NCBI GenBank assembly: GCA_963848205.1
Contig: CAWKCV010000003.1
Location: 1,488,001 to 1,552,000 of the forward strand
Source of the DNA: BOG-908 sp963848205
Lineage (GTDB): Bacteria > Pseudomonadota > Alphaproteobacteria > Acetobacterales > Acetobacteraceae
Length of the DNA stretch: 64,000 bases
Reading direction: 5' to 3'
In this document: one piece after another, positions 8,607-17,065 of the stretch
How positions within the stretch are numbered: the stretch's first letter is position 1
Layout of the letters: each line of letters starts with the position of its first letter
Notes under the pieces: model-generated
Database searches by the model: none
The model's input: the letters and a program-made list of their open reading frames with translations, nothing else
What the model was told of the DNA's origin: nothing
Translations under genes and position numbers: made by a program

Positions 8607-10076
8607 TCAGGCCACCAGCCGAAGCTTCCGTTGCGACGGCAAAATCAACGGCAGCTGTGGCATCTGCGCATCAGCCACATCCACCTCCGCCGGCGGAAGC
8701 GTTCGCCCAAGATACGACACGCTCAGCGAGCGGAATACATAGTCCAGCACAGACGTCGCACGATCGATGTCCGGATCACCCTCGACCGCGCCCGCCGGTC
8801 CGAAACGGGTAAGCGTGAACGCGTCCACAAATTCCTCGAGTTTCACGCCATGCTGCAGGCCGAGGCTCACGGCCTGTGCAAAACATTCGGCCAAGCCGCG
8901 CACCGTGGCGGACTCACGCGGCAATGTCAGCGCGATCTCGCCCAGCGAACCGTCGGCAAACTCGCCAGTGCGCAGAAACACACGATGGCCGCCAACGGAC
9001 GCTTTCTGCGTCAGGCTGACACGTCGCGAGGGCAGCTTGCGCGGTGCCGCGTGGTGTGACGCGACATGGTCCGGCTTGGCCGGCGACGGCAGCGTGTCCG
9101 CAAGCGGCACCATGCAATCCAGATACGGCGCCACCGCTTCGTGCATCGCGACGTGGGCCTGCCGGCTGGCGATCGGCAGCGGCACGTCGCCCACCAGCAC
9201 CGCGGCCAGGGCCGCTTCCGGTGACATCGCGGCGGCCGCCAACCGGTCCTGCGCGGCGCGCGTCAGATGCAGGTCGCGCACCGGCGAGAAAGCCGGCGCG
9301 ATGCCACCGGTCTCGATACCCAGCAACGCTTCGGCCGATCCTGGCGCAAACACGCCGGTGGCCGGAATAGCGCCGGGCGCGCGCGCGATCGCCTGGCGCG
9401 CCGCGCTGGCAGCCTCGGCCAGTCCCGGCACGGCGCACTGAAGCGGCGGAGCCGGCCAGGGTGCGGGGCCAGCAAGCAGATCGCGCTGATCGCCTTCGAG
9501 CGCCTGGTCCACCGACGCGCGCAGCAAAGCTGCCAGGCATGCGGCGAGATCACGCGCCGCCCGGCTGTCATAGACGATGCCGAGGCAGGCAAGCAGATCG
9601 TCGAGACCGGCCAACCCGATCTCGATCCGTGTGCTAGAAGGTGAGAGCAGCCGGCAGGCGAGCGCCGTCTGTCCGGCCGCGCGGGCGAACCCGTCCACAT
9701 CGAAGCCAAGCGTCGCGCCATGAAAGCCGGCCGCGTTGATCCGGAACCCAGGCAATGCCGCCTCGCACGCCCAGATGGCGGCGCACGGTGCCGCCTTCCG
9801 CTCGCGCAACAAAGCCGCAAGCCCGGCCGACAAATCGTCGGCCTGCATCACGCCCATCCCCGCCTGGCGCGCCCTGCCTGCGACCAGGCCAAGCCAGACC
9901 GAGGAGGCTGCGGCCAAGCTGACCGGGCCTTCGCCGGGCACCAGAGCCGCCAAAGCATTGGCCGCGCGGTCGTCCCACGTCACCGGCAAGGTCACCACGC
10001 GCGGCGGCTGGTCGGGGTCGGGGCGCGCTGCCACCTGCCGCATCCTCGTGCCCTGCCACAAACGGATCGCCTTCAT
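8607..10076 (-). CDS. TSCPD domain-containing protein (ribonucleotide-reductase NrdJ C-terminus-like)
   Basis: A 489-aa protein. Its last ~120 residues (QKASVGGHRVFLRTGEF, GLAECFAQAVSLGLQHGV, EEFVDAFTLTRFGPAG, SVLDYVFRSLSVSYLGR) match the TSCPD domain at the C-terminus of vitamin B12-dependent class II ribonucleotide reductases. The N-terminal ~350 residues are Ala-rich and carry no recognisable radical-site or cysteine motifs, so this is not a catalytic reductase. The ATG at 10076 is supported by AGGAG 9 nt upstream. It could be an NrdJb-like accessory subunit or a diverged paralogue that has lost activity; no reductase subunit is nearby. Confidence 0.75.
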   Translation of the reverse strand: MKAIRLWQGTRMRQVAARPDPDQPPRVVTLPVTWDDRAANALAALVPGEGPVSLAAASSVWLGLVAGRARQAGMGVMQADDLSAGLAALLRERKAAPCAAIWACEAALPGFRINAAGFHGATLGFDVDGFARAAGQTALACRLLSPSSTRIEIGLAGLDDLLACLGIVYDSRAARDLAACLAALLRASVDQALEGDQRDLLAGPAPWPAPPLQCAVPGLAEAASAARQAIARAPGAIPATGVFAPGSAEALLGIETGGIAPAFSPVRDLHLTRAAQDRLAAAAMSPEAALAAVLVGDVPLPIASRQAHVAMHEAVAPYLDCMVPLADTLPSPAKPDHVASHHAAPRKLPSRRVSLTQKASVGGHRVFLRTGEFADGSLGEIALTLPRESATVRGLAECFAQAVSLGLQHGVKLEEFVDAFTLTRFGPAGAVEGDPDIDRATSVLDYVFRSLSVSYLGRTLPPAEVDVADAQMPQLPLILPSQRKLRLVA

Positions 10077-10249
10077 CGCCACACGCTCCTCAGGCCCGGC
10101 CCGCGAGGAGCGCACGTAAGCATGAAAGAGGCGACTCGGAAACACAGATTTTGCGATACATGGCGCCGGCAACCACATTATGTTGAATCCGCCGCGCCAG
10201 CAGGACGCACTTCCTTGCCCGTGACCGAGCCCGACCCTATACAACGCCC

Positions 10250-10606
10250 ATGAATATCGGCACCCGCCTGTTCACCTTCCTGCACGGGCAAAGCGTCGGC
10301 ACCGACAGCGCCGGCAATCAATATTATCAGGAGCGCAAGCCGCGCCGCGGTGCCTTGCGCGTGAAACGCTGGGTTCGCTTCAACGGTCCCGAAGATGCGA
10401 CGCAGGTCCCCGCCGAGTGGCATGCCTGGCTGCATCATACCGTCGACGAGCCGCTTACGAACGTGGCACGGCACGTATGGCAGAAGCCGCATCTGCCGAA
10501 CCAGACAGGAACTGCATTGGCTTATCGTCCGCCGGGGCACGATTATCAGGGTGGCCATCGCCCGCCGGCAACCGGCGACTACGAAGCCTGGTCGCCGGAC
10601 GCCTGA
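10250..10606 (+). CDS. NDUFA12-family NADH:ubiquinone oxidoreductase accessory subunit
   Basis: A 118-aa homologue of the mitochondrial complex I subunit NDUFA12 (B17.2), an accessory subunit conserved in alphaproteobacteria. The family signatures are DSAGNQYYQER and EDATQVPAEWHAWLHH, with WQKPHLPNQTGT further on. It starts a plus-strand gene string with mlaD 5 nt downstream, an order often seen in this class. The preceding 10077-10249 region should hold divergent promoters but no clear boxes are seen. Confidence 0.93.
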   Translation: MNIGTRLFTFLHGQSVGTDSAGNQYYQERKPRRGALRVKRWVRFNGPEDATQVPAEWHAWLHHTVDEPLTNVARHVWQKPHLPNQTGTALAYRPPGHDYQGGHRPPATGDYEAWSPDA

Positions 10607-10611
10607 CGGAT

Positions 10612-11100
10612 ATGGCTCGTCATAGTGCAATCGAAGTTGCGACCGGCGCCGTGGTGCTGCTGATCGCCGGCGGCTTCCTGGTCTATGCCGTCGCAAATAC
10701 CGGCCGGCATCTCGGCGGTTCCGGCTACGAGCTGAACGCCGCCTTCGATCATGCGGACGGGCTTTCCGCCGGTGCCGACGTGCGCATTGCCGGCGTGAAA
10801 GTCGGCAGCATCGACGCCATCCGGCTCGACCCCAAGACGTATCAGGCGGACGTGACGTTCAGCGTGCAGCACGACGTGCAACTGACCACGGACAGTTCGG
10901 CGACGATTTCGACGGACGGCCTGCTGGGCGGCAAATATCTCGCAGTGGCGACCGGCGGCGAGGAAAAGATGCTGGCACCGGGCGGGACGATCACGATCAC
11001 CCAGGGCACGGTCAATCTCGAAGCGCTGATCGGCAAATACATCTTCGGCTCGACCAAGGATTCCAGTTCGAAAAGCGGCGGCAGCCAGGGTCTGAAGTGA
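10612..11100 (+). CDS. mlaD: MlaD-type phospholipid transport substrate-binding protein (MCE domain)
   Basis: A 162-aa protein with one N-terminal transmembrane helix (VATGAVVLLIAGGFLVYAVA) and one MCE domain (FDHADGLSAGADVRIAGVKVGSI). It ends with the ...GGTITITQGTVNLEALIGKY tail typical of MlaD, the periplasmic lipid-binding ring of the Mla pathway that maintains outer-membrane asymmetry. The remaining mla genes (mlaE/F/C) are not in this window. It is translationally coupled to the following 70-aa gene by a 4-nt GTGA overlap. Confidence 0.9.
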   Translation: MARHSAIEVATGAVVLLIAGGFLVYAVANTGRHLGGSGYELNAAFDHADGLSAGADVRIAGVKVGSIDAIRLDPKTYQADVTFSVQHDVQLTTDSSATISTDGLLGGKYLAVATGGEEKMLAPGGTITITQGTVNLEALIGKYIFGSTKDSSSKSGGSQGLK

Positions 11101-11309
11101 GCCAGAAGGGTGGCCGAGTCTGGCCTCAGCCAGACGGCGAACCGATTTCCTGCCGGGACAAGCTGGAAATTCTCAACGAGAATTATGAAGAGCTGCACCA
11201 CGTCATGCAGGACGCCTTCGACGATGCAGTTCTGATGGGCGTCGAAGAACACCACCTCCGCCGCCTGTTCGCCACCCTGGTAGAAAACCTGAAAAGCCCA
11301 ACCCAGTGA
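11097..11309 (+). CDS. small conserved-looking protein of unknown function
   Basis: A 70-aa hydrophilic protein with no signal peptide or membrane segment, starting at a GTG that overlaps the mlaD stop. The sequence is predicted mostly helical and acidic in its middle part (NENYEELHHVMQDAFDDAVLMGV). The stop overlaps a GTG for the next gene, so mlaD, this gene and DUF2155 form a tight coupled operon. Family not recognised. Confidence 0.75.
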   Translation: MSQKGGRVWPQPDGEPISCRDKLEILNENYEELHHVMQDAFDDAVLMGVEEHHLRRLFATLVENLKSPTQ

Positions 11310-11731
11310 CCGCAGCAGGCCAAAGCAAAAATGCCAAAGTTTTTTGGTCCTTTTTTTCAAAAAAGGACTGGTGGTTTCTTGCTTTATGCTTGTGCCCGTC
11401 GCTGGCTAACGCCGACCCGGTGATTTCCTCGCCAGACAGCTGGGTCCCCCGCCAGGCTGCCTCCCTGCGCGTCCTCAACAAGCTGGACTCTACCGTCACG
11501 CCGATCAGGCTGAAAGTCGGCGAGACCACGACGCTGCAATCGCTCTCCATCACCGTCAAAGCATGCGACGTGCGCCCGCCCGACCTGCCGCAGGACGCGA
11601 CAGCCCAGCTCGTCGTGGCCGACAGCCGCGAGGGTGCGCCTGGTTTCAGCGGCTGGATTTTGCAGAACGAGCCTGCCGCGCACATGCTGGAGCACCCGGT
11701 TTATGACATCCAGCTGGCCGGCTGCCTCTGA
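11306..11731 (+). CDS. DUF2155 domain-containing secreted protein
   Basis: A DUF2155 family protein (periplasmic, unknown function): the mature part begins near ADPVISSPDSWVPRQAA and contains VLNKLDSTVTPIRL, VKACDVRPPDLPQDA and GFSGWILQNEPAAHMLEHPVYDI. The hydrophobic WWFLALCLCPSLANA is the signal peptide. The start is unclear: GTG 11306 overlaps the previous stop, but a copy of the hairpin repeat then becomes coding (KVFWSFFSKKD) just before the hydrophobic stretch; TTG 11378 is the main alternative. As in the efflux channel gene, the repeat supplies the lysines of the signal-peptide n-region. Confidence 0.83.
   Translation: MTAAGQSKNAKVFWSFFSKKDWWFLALCLCPSLANADPVISSPDSWVPRQAASLRVLNKLDSTVTPIRLKVGETTTLQSLSITVKACDVRPPDLPQDATAQLVVADSREGAPGFSGWILQNEPAAHMLEHPVYDIQLAGCL
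11336..11369 (+). repeat. dispersed hairpin element, copy 7
   Basis: CAAAGTTTTTTGG flank and GTCCTTTTTT / AAAAAAGGAC arms. It overlaps the start region of the DUF2155 gene. Confidence 0.88.
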
Positions 11732-12461
11732 CCTGCCGCCGCCGGAGCGTGCGGCTTATTTCCTCGATTTCGACGGCACGTTGGTGGACATCGCGCCCGC
11801 GCCGGAACTGGTGCGTGTCGAGCCCGGCCTGGCAGAGTCCCTGATCCGGCTACGCGCGCTGTGCGGCGACGCGCTGGCGATCGTCACCGGCCGTCCCATC
11901 GCGCAGGTGGACGCGTTCCTTCCAGGCGTGCCCTTCGCCATCGCCGGCGAGCACGGCACCGCGCTGCGCACCTCGCCTGGCGCTGAGGTCGTCGAGCTTC
12001 GTTTTCCCGCCATGCCGGTATCCTGGCTCAGCGCTGTGCACGCGCTGGCATCCTCGCACCCGGGTGCCATGGTCGAACCCAAGCGGCACGGGTTTGCCCT
12101 GCACTATCGTGCCGCGCCGCACGCCGGCCAGGCCCTGCACGCCGAACTCACCGCGCTGCTCGCCGAGGCGCCCGGACAATACGACCTGCTGGCGGCCAAG
12201 ATGGCGTGGGAGGTAAGGCCTCGTGGCACTGACAAAGGGAGTGCGGTGCGCGCGCTGATGCAGCACCGCCCGTTTCTTGGGCGGCTGCCGGTGTTTATCG
12301 GCGACGATGTGACCGATGAGGATGGGATTGCGGCTGCGATCGAGCTGGGGGGTGCGGGGTTGCGGGTGGCGGAGGCGTTTGGCGATCCGGACGGGGTTAG
12401 GGAGTGGTTAAGGAAGCAGTCCTTTTTTGATAAAAAGGACCAGAAAACCTTTACTCTTTAG
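11703..12461 (+). CDS. otsB: trehalose-6-phosphate phosphatase
   Basis: HAD-superfamily trehalose-phosphatase, 252 aa, removing phosphate from trehalose-6-phosphate to give the osmoprotectant trehalose. Motifs: FLDFDGTLVDIAP (nucleophile Asp), IVTGRP, GEHGTALR, KMAWEVRPRGTDKGSAV and FIGDDVTDEDG. The ATG 11703 start lies inside the end of the DUF2155 gene (29-nt overlap); no otsA is present. The last ~14 residues (QSFFDKKDQKTFTL) are encoded by a hairpin element and are not part of the family, so the native stop has probably been displaced by the element. Confidence 0.92.
   Translation: MTSSWPAASDLPPPERAAYFLDFDGTLVDIAPAPELVRVEPGLAESLIRLRALCGDALAIVTGRPIAQVDAFLPGVPFAIAGEHGTALRTSPGAEVVELRFPAMPVSWLSAVHALASSHPGAMVEPKRHGFALHYRAAPHAGQALHAELTALLAEAPGQYDLLAAKMAWEVRPRGTDKGSAVRALMQHRPFLGRLPVFIGDDVTDEDGIAAAIELGGAGLRVAEAFGDPDGVREWLRKQSFFDKKDQKTFTL
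12418..12453 (-). repeat. dispersed hairpin element, copy 8
   Basis: GTCCTTTTTT / AAAAAGGAC arms, then CAGAAAACCTTT. It overlaps the 3' end of otsB and ends at the stop region of convergent ftsY. Confidence 0.85.
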
Positions 12462-13377
12462 AGGTTCCGATCAAGCCTGAGGCAAATTCCAGAGGAGAAA
12501 AGGGGCGCAGGTCGCCGGCTTGCTCGCCTACGCCTACGGCGTGAATGGGCAGGCCGAATTCCTCGGCAAGGGCGACGACGATGCCGCCGCGGGCGCTGCC
12601 GTCCAGCTTGGTCACCACCAGGCCGGTTACCGCCACCATATCGCGGAACACGCGCACCTGCTGCATGGCGTTCTGGCCGGTGGTCGCATCCAGCACCAGG
12701 ATCACCGCGTGCGGCGCCGTCGCATCCTGTTTGCGCAACACGCGGATAACCTTCTGCAGCTCCTCCATAAGCGCCGATTTGTTGTGCAGGCGGCCGGCGG
12801 TGTCGATCAGCAGCACGTCCGCCAACTCTTTCTGGGCCCGCACCAGCGCATCGAATGCCAGGCCCGCGGCGTCGGAGTTGGCAGGCCCCGAGATCACCGG
12901 CGCCCCCGTCCGCTCGCCCCATATCTGCAACTGCTCTACGGCCGCCGCACGAAACGTGTCGCCCGCCACCAGCATCGCGCGCCGGCCCTCGTCGCGGAAC
13001 TGCAAGGCGAGTTTGCCGATCGTCGTCGTCTTACCGGTGCCGTTCACGCCAACCACCAGCACCACATACGGGTGGCGTGCGGGATCGAGCACCAAGGGAT
13101 GGGCCACCGGCTCCAGGATGACGGCGATCTCATCGGCCAGCGCCGCGCGCACCTCCCGGTCGGTCACTTCGCGTCCAAAGCGCGATGCGCGGAACTGGCG
13201 GATGATGCGACGTGCGACGGCAGGGCCCAGATCGGCTGAAACCAGGGCGTCCTCCAGCTCCTCGAGCGCCGCGTCGTCCAGCTTGCGTCGCGTGAAGCCC
13301 GCACCCAGCTGATCGCTCAGTTTCTGGGTGGAGCGGGACAGCCCCTCCTTGAGGCGCGAAAAGAAGCCGAGCGCCAT
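12451..13377 (-). CDS. ftsY: signal recognition particle receptor FtsY
   Basis: SRP-receptor GTPase that docks ribosome-nascent chain complexes at the membrane; 308 aa, i.e. the NG core with a short N-terminus and no long acidic A domain. The N domain starts MALGFFSRLKEGLSRSTQKL; the G domain has GVNGTGKTTTIGKLA, DTFRAAAVEQL, DTAGRLHNK, and TKLDGSARGG, ending ...DLRPFSPLEFASGLIG. The ATG overlaps the mtaB stop (TGATG), so ftsY is coupled to mtaB and dapF. Confidence 0.96.
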   Translation of the reverse strand: MALGFFSRLKEGLSRSTQKLSDQLGAGFTRRKLDDAALEELEDALVSADLGPAVARRIIRQFRASRFGREVTDREVRAALADEIAVILEPVAHPLVLDPARHPYVVLVVGVNGTGKTTTIGKLALQFRDEGRRAMLVAGDTFRAAAVEQLQIWGERTGAPVISGPANSDAAGLAFDALVRAQKELADVLLIDTAGRLHNKSALMEELQKVIRVLRKQDATAPHAVILVLDATTGQNAMQQVRVFRDMVAVTGLVVTKLDGSARGGIVVALAEEFGLPIHAVGVGEQAGDLRPFSPLEFASGLIGTSKE

Positions 13378-14618
13378 CAGGCCGCCTCTGCCCAGAGGCC
13401 GGCCGCGTCGGCGCCGACGATCCGCGTAGCCAGCAGGCTGGCATGCGGCCACGCCCCGGCCACGCGGACGGGAGCGAAATGCTCGGTATGGCCCGATGCG
13501 TGGCCCTCGCCGACACGCTCGATCACTACCTGAGCGAGCGCGCCGAGCAGTGCTGCGTGGAACAAGGCGGCAGCTTGCACGGATGCCTCCCGCAAAGCGG
13601 TGGCGCGCGCGCGCCGCACGGGATGCGGCACGGATGGCATGCGCGAAGCGGGCGTGCCGGGCCGGTCGCTGTAAGGGAACACGTGCACATAGGGGATTGC
13701 CTGTTCGCGCACGAAGGCCAGCGTCTCGTCAGCGAGCGCGTCGGTCTCGGTCGGGAAGCCGGCGATCAGGTCGGCGCCGATCGCGATGCCGGGCCGCAAC
13801 CGGCGCGCGCGCGCAATGACGCGAGCGGCCTGCGCCACGCTGTGGCGCCGTTTCATGCGCTTGAGGATCAGGTCGGAACCCGACTGCAGCGAAAGATGCA
13901 GATGCGGCATCAATCTCGGCTCGTGCTCGATCAGCCGCCACAGATCCTCGTCGAGTGATGCGGGATCGAGCGAGGAGAGCCGCAGCCTTGCAAGCCCCGG
14001 CACCAGCGCCAGCACGCGCTGCAGCATCTGCCCCAACCGCGGCCGGCCAGGCAGATCGGCGCCGTAGCTTGCGATGTCCACGCCCGTCAGCACCACCTCG
14101 CGATGTCCCGCCTCGGCCAGCACGCGCAGCCGGTCGGCGATGTCGCCGATCGGCACGCTGCGGTTCGGCCCGCGCGCGAACGGGATGATGCAGAATGTGC
14201 AGCGATGGTCGCAGCCTTGCTGGATGGCGAGAAATGCCCGCGCACGTCGGCCGCCGGGCAAATGCGCGAGCGTCGCGGGCCCGCGCGCCTGCATGATGTC
14301 GCCATGCGCGGAAGGTGCGCCCTCGGCCCATGAGGCCGCCTGCAATTTCTCCTCGTTGCCCAGCACGCGCGCGACACCCGGCAGCGCCGCCCAGGCGAGC
14401 GGGTCGAGTTGCGCGGCACAGCCGGTCACCACGATCTGCAATCCCGGCCGGTCGCGGTGGGCGCGCGCGATGGCGGCCCGCGCGTCGCGTTCGGCAACCT
14501 GTGTGACCGCGCAGGTGTTCACCACGAGCGTGTTCGTCAGATGCGTGGTGTGGCCGCGTATCAGCTCGCTCTCGAAGGCGTTCAGGCGGCAGCCGCTGGT
14601 CAGGATTTCGGCGCTCAT
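13377..14618 (-). CDS. mtaB: tRNA t6A37 C2-methylthiotransferase MtaB
   Basis: Radical-SAM methylthiotransferase of 413 aa converting t6A37 to ms2t6A in tRNAs reading ANN codons. The N-terminal MTTase domain has SGCRLNAFESE, NTCAVTQVAERDAR and GCAAQLDP. The radical SAM cluster is CDHRCTFCIIP, followed by GVDIASYGADLPG and LRLSSLDP, with a TRAM-like C-terminal portion. Start chosen at MSAEILTSGCRLN, overlapping the dapF stop by 4 nt. The dapF-mtaB-ftsY order is a frequent alphaproteobacterial operon. Confidence 0.94.
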   Translation of the reverse strand: MSAEILTSGCRLNAFESELIRGHTTHLTNTLVVNTCAVTQVAERDARAAIARAHRDRPGLQIVVTGCAAQLDPLAWAALPGVARVLGNEEKLQAASWAEGAPSAHGDIMQARGPATLAHLPGGRRARAFLAIQQGCDHRCTFCIIPFARGPNRSVPIGDIADRLRVLAEAGHREVVLTGVDIASYGADLPGRPRLGQMLQRVLALVPGLARLRLSSLDPASLDEDLWRLIEHEPRLMPHLHLSLQSGSDLILKRMKRRHSVAQAARVIARARRLRPGIAIGADLIAGFPTETDALADETLAFVREQAIPYVHVFPYSDRPGTPASRMPSVPHPVRRARATALREASVQAAALFHAALLGALAQVVIERVGEGHASGHTEHFAPVRVAGAWPHASLLATRIVGADAAGLWAEAA

Positions 14619-15457
14619 GCCGGGTAGGTAGACAGATCGAGGGTGCCTTGGAAGGCCAGCACGGCCGGCCCGGTCATCAGCACATGGCCGTCCGCCCGCC
14701 ATTCAACCCGCAGCGTGCCACCATCGAGCACTATCTTGGCTTGCCGGCCGGCAAGGCCGCGCCGGTGTGCATTGACCAGGGCTGCACATGCACCCGAGCC
14801 GCAGGCGCGCGTGAGCCCTGCCCCACGTTCCCACACGCGCAGCCGGATACGGCCGGGATCGAGTATCTGCGCGAAGCCGACATTGGCCCGATCGGCAAAC
14901 AGCCCGTCATGCTCGATCGCCGGCCCGATGGCCTGCAGGTCGAGCGCTTCGACATCGGGCACGAAATAGGTCGCATGCGGATTGCCCATGCTGGCAGCCG
15001 CCGGGTCACCCTCCAGCGGCAGATGCAGCGTATCGCACTCTTTCGACAAGGGGATGTCGGCCCAGCCGAGGCGTGGTTCGCCCATGTCCACGCAGACCTC
15101 GCCATCCGCCAGACAATGCGCCTGTAGAAGCCCGGCTTCCGTCTCGATCACACTGCGCGAGCGGCCGGTCTCGGCGGCAAGCAGCAGGGCGACACATCGC
15201 GTGGCGTTGCCGCAAGCGCCGGCAGCCGAACCGTCGGGGTTATGGATGTGCATGCGCAGGTCGGCGCCGTGTGCCGCCGGGTGGTCGAGCACGATCAGCT
15301 GGTCCCAACCGATGCCGGTGCGCCGGTCCGCCAAGGCGCGCAGCCTGGCAGGCGAGAGCGCCAGCCTGCCGGGGCGCGCGTCGAGAATGACGAAATCATT
15401 GCCGGCGCCGTGCATCTTGACGAAGCTGGTGGAGGAGCCGGCCTGCAATCGTGCCAT
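14615..15457 (-). CDS. dapF: diaminopimelate epimerase
   Basis: 280-aa DapF, interconverting LL- and meso-diaminopimelate for lysine and peptidoglycan synthesis. Two half-domains each give a catalytic cysteine: NPDGSAAGACGNATR and RACGSGACAALVNA. The N-terminal KMHGAGNDFVILD is diagnostic. It is the first gene of the dapF-mtaB-ftsY operon; 64 nt upstream ends the TonB-like gene in the same direction. Confidence 0.96.
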   Translation of the reverse strand: MARLQAGSSTSFVKMHGAGNDFVILDARPGRLALSPARLRALADRRTGIGWDQLIVLDHPAAHGADLRMHIHNPDGSAAGACGNATRCVALLLAAETGRSRSVIETEAGLLQAHCLADGEVCVDMGEPRLGWADIPLSKECDTLHLPLEGDPAAASMGNPHATYFVPDVEALDLQAIGPAIEHDGLFADRANVGFAQILDPGRIRLRVWERGAGLTRACGSGACAALVNAHRRGLAGRQAKIVLDGGTLRVEWRADGHVLMTGPAVLAFQGTLDLSTYPA

Positions 15458-15521
15458 CGTGCGCGAGCCTTAGCGGGCCGCGCGCGATTTGTCTGCCACA
15501 GCCCGGCTTGTATGTGTGCGG

Positions 15522-16934
15522 CTATTCCTCGGGGATGTGGTTGAAGACCACCGTCCATGTCTCACGGCGGCTCACCGGCGTGCCGTTCTCCACGATGGGC
15601 GCGAACCGCACATGGCCTGAGCCGAGCCACGCCTGCACCGCGCCGCCGAACGCCTTGCCGCCGGCAGAATGCAATACCTGGCAGCCGCTTGGCGTGCCGT
15701 CCGTCTCAATGGCGCAGCTCACGGAGACCGCGCCGGGGCGTGCCTCGTCGTAGTAGGCGGGAAAACGCGGCGCGCCGCCGGCAACCACGCGGGTAGAGAA
15801 CGGCCGACTTGGCCCCACGCCGGCGCCGGCTACGCCGGGACGAGCTGCGGACGGCATGGGGATGCGCGCCAGCACCGGCTGGACGCTGACGGTTCGGGCC
15901 GCCGCCAAGGGTGCCACCGCTTGCGGCGCCACGGGGGCAGGATTTGCGGCGATTTCCTCGAGCTTCTTGCGCCGCGCCTCTGCCAGAGCAGTGGCCGGCT
16001 CATCGATGCTGATCGTCCAGCTTCGCGTGGCGGCGACGGGCTTGCCGTGCAGGGTGACCGGGCGATAGCGCACCCGGCCATGGGTCAGCCAGGCGAGTGT
16101 CGCGGTCGCGAATGCGGAACCACCGTTGCGCGCCACCGCCTTGCACCCGCTGGGCGTGCCGTCCGCCTGGATCTGGCAGGTGACGCCAACGCGGCCGGGT
16201 TTGCCTTCGGCGGCCAGCTCGGCGGGGTATGCGGGTGCACCCCCGGCTTCCGGCACCGGCGAAAATGGCTTGTCGGGCACGCTAATTTCCGCGGCTTCCT
16301 GGGTCGGCAACGGCGCATCGGCCGCCGGAGCAGGCGATGAAGCGGCTATTGCCGGTGCTGGCAGGGGTGCCGGCGTGGATGCGGGCGCGGGTGTGAGCGA
16401 GGCGACATCCGGCATGGCGACCGGATCGGGCAAGGGTTGCGGGGCCATCGGCTGGCCCGATGGAGCGAGTGCGGCCAGCGCAACTGGCGGCTTCACCGGA
16501 GCAGCCGCGGCCAGAACATTCGGCGCGGGCGCCATCTGTGCGTCGGAAGGCGCATGTCCTTGGGAAGGCACACTGGCCTGAGCAGGCGCGCTGCCTTGAG
16601 GAATAGCGGTTTTCGCGACGGGCGGCGCGGACGACGCCAGCACGGCGAGCGGAGGAGCGATTTGGGCGACCGGCGCCGGCGTGCTGCCAAGCTGCCGTCC
16701 AAGGAACATCGCGCCGCCGAGCACGAACAAGCCGGCGCCCAATGTTCCCATCGCGAGTGCAAGCGGTATCGCGGGTTTGGGCGGGGGCATCGTCGCCGCC
16801 TGGGCGGGCGGCGTCAGCGGCGATCCACAATCCGGACAGGCGAACGGTTCGCCGAGCCCGATGACGATCACACGGCCGCTGCGCGCCGTCTGACATTTGG
16901 TGGATTGTGTGCAAATGCCGGGTGTAGCTGCCAT
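15522..16934 (-). CDS. zinc-ribbon, single-TM protein with two TonB-C-like domains
   Basis: 470 aa. Residues 8-36 hold a putative zinc ribbon with spacing C-x5-C-x18-C-x2-C (CTQSTKC then CPDCGSPL). A transmembrane helix follows (~55-77, LALAMGTLGAGLFVLGGAMF), then a long Ala/Pro linker (~85-215). Two repeats similar to the TonB C-terminal domain come last; both carry DGTPSGC (QADGTPSGCKAV and ETDGTPSGCQVL). TonB C-domains normally contact outer-membrane receptors, but a cytoplasmic zinc ribbon is not a TonB feature. No exbB/exbD is adjacent. A related smaller paralogue follows at 17066-17881. GGGAGA 8 nt upstream supports the ATG. Confidence 0.7.
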   Translation of the reverse strand: MAATPGICTQSTKCQTARSGRVIVIGLGEPFACPDCGSPLTPPAQAATMPPPKPAIPLALAMGTLGAGLFVLGGAMFLGRQLGSTPAPVAQIAPPLAVLASSAPPVAKTAIPQGSAPAQASVPSQGHAPSDAQMAPAPNVLAAAAPVKPPVALAALAPSGQPMAPQPLPDPVAMPDVASLTPAPASTPAPLPAPAIAASSPAPAADAPLPTQEAAEISVPDKPFSPVPEAGGAPAYPAELAAEGKPGRVGVTCQIQADGTPSGCKAVARNGGSAFATATLAWLTHGRVRYRPVTLHGKPVAATRSWTISIDEPATALAEARRKKLEEIAANPAPVAPQAVAPLAAARTVSVQPVLARIPMPSAARPGVAGAGVGPSRPFSTRVVAGGAPRFPAYYDEARPGAVSVSCAIETDGTPSGCQVLHSAGGKAFGGAVQAWLGSGHVRFAPIVENGTPVSRRETWTVVFNHIPEE

Positions 16935-17065
16935 GCCATGCTCTCCCGCGAGCTGGCACTCCCATCGCGCCGTCGAGCTCGCGAAATTTTTATCTCAGAC
17001 CTTGAACAACTTTGCGAGAGAAAATTGAGGTGATGATAAATTTTTACACAGATCGTGACATTGTT

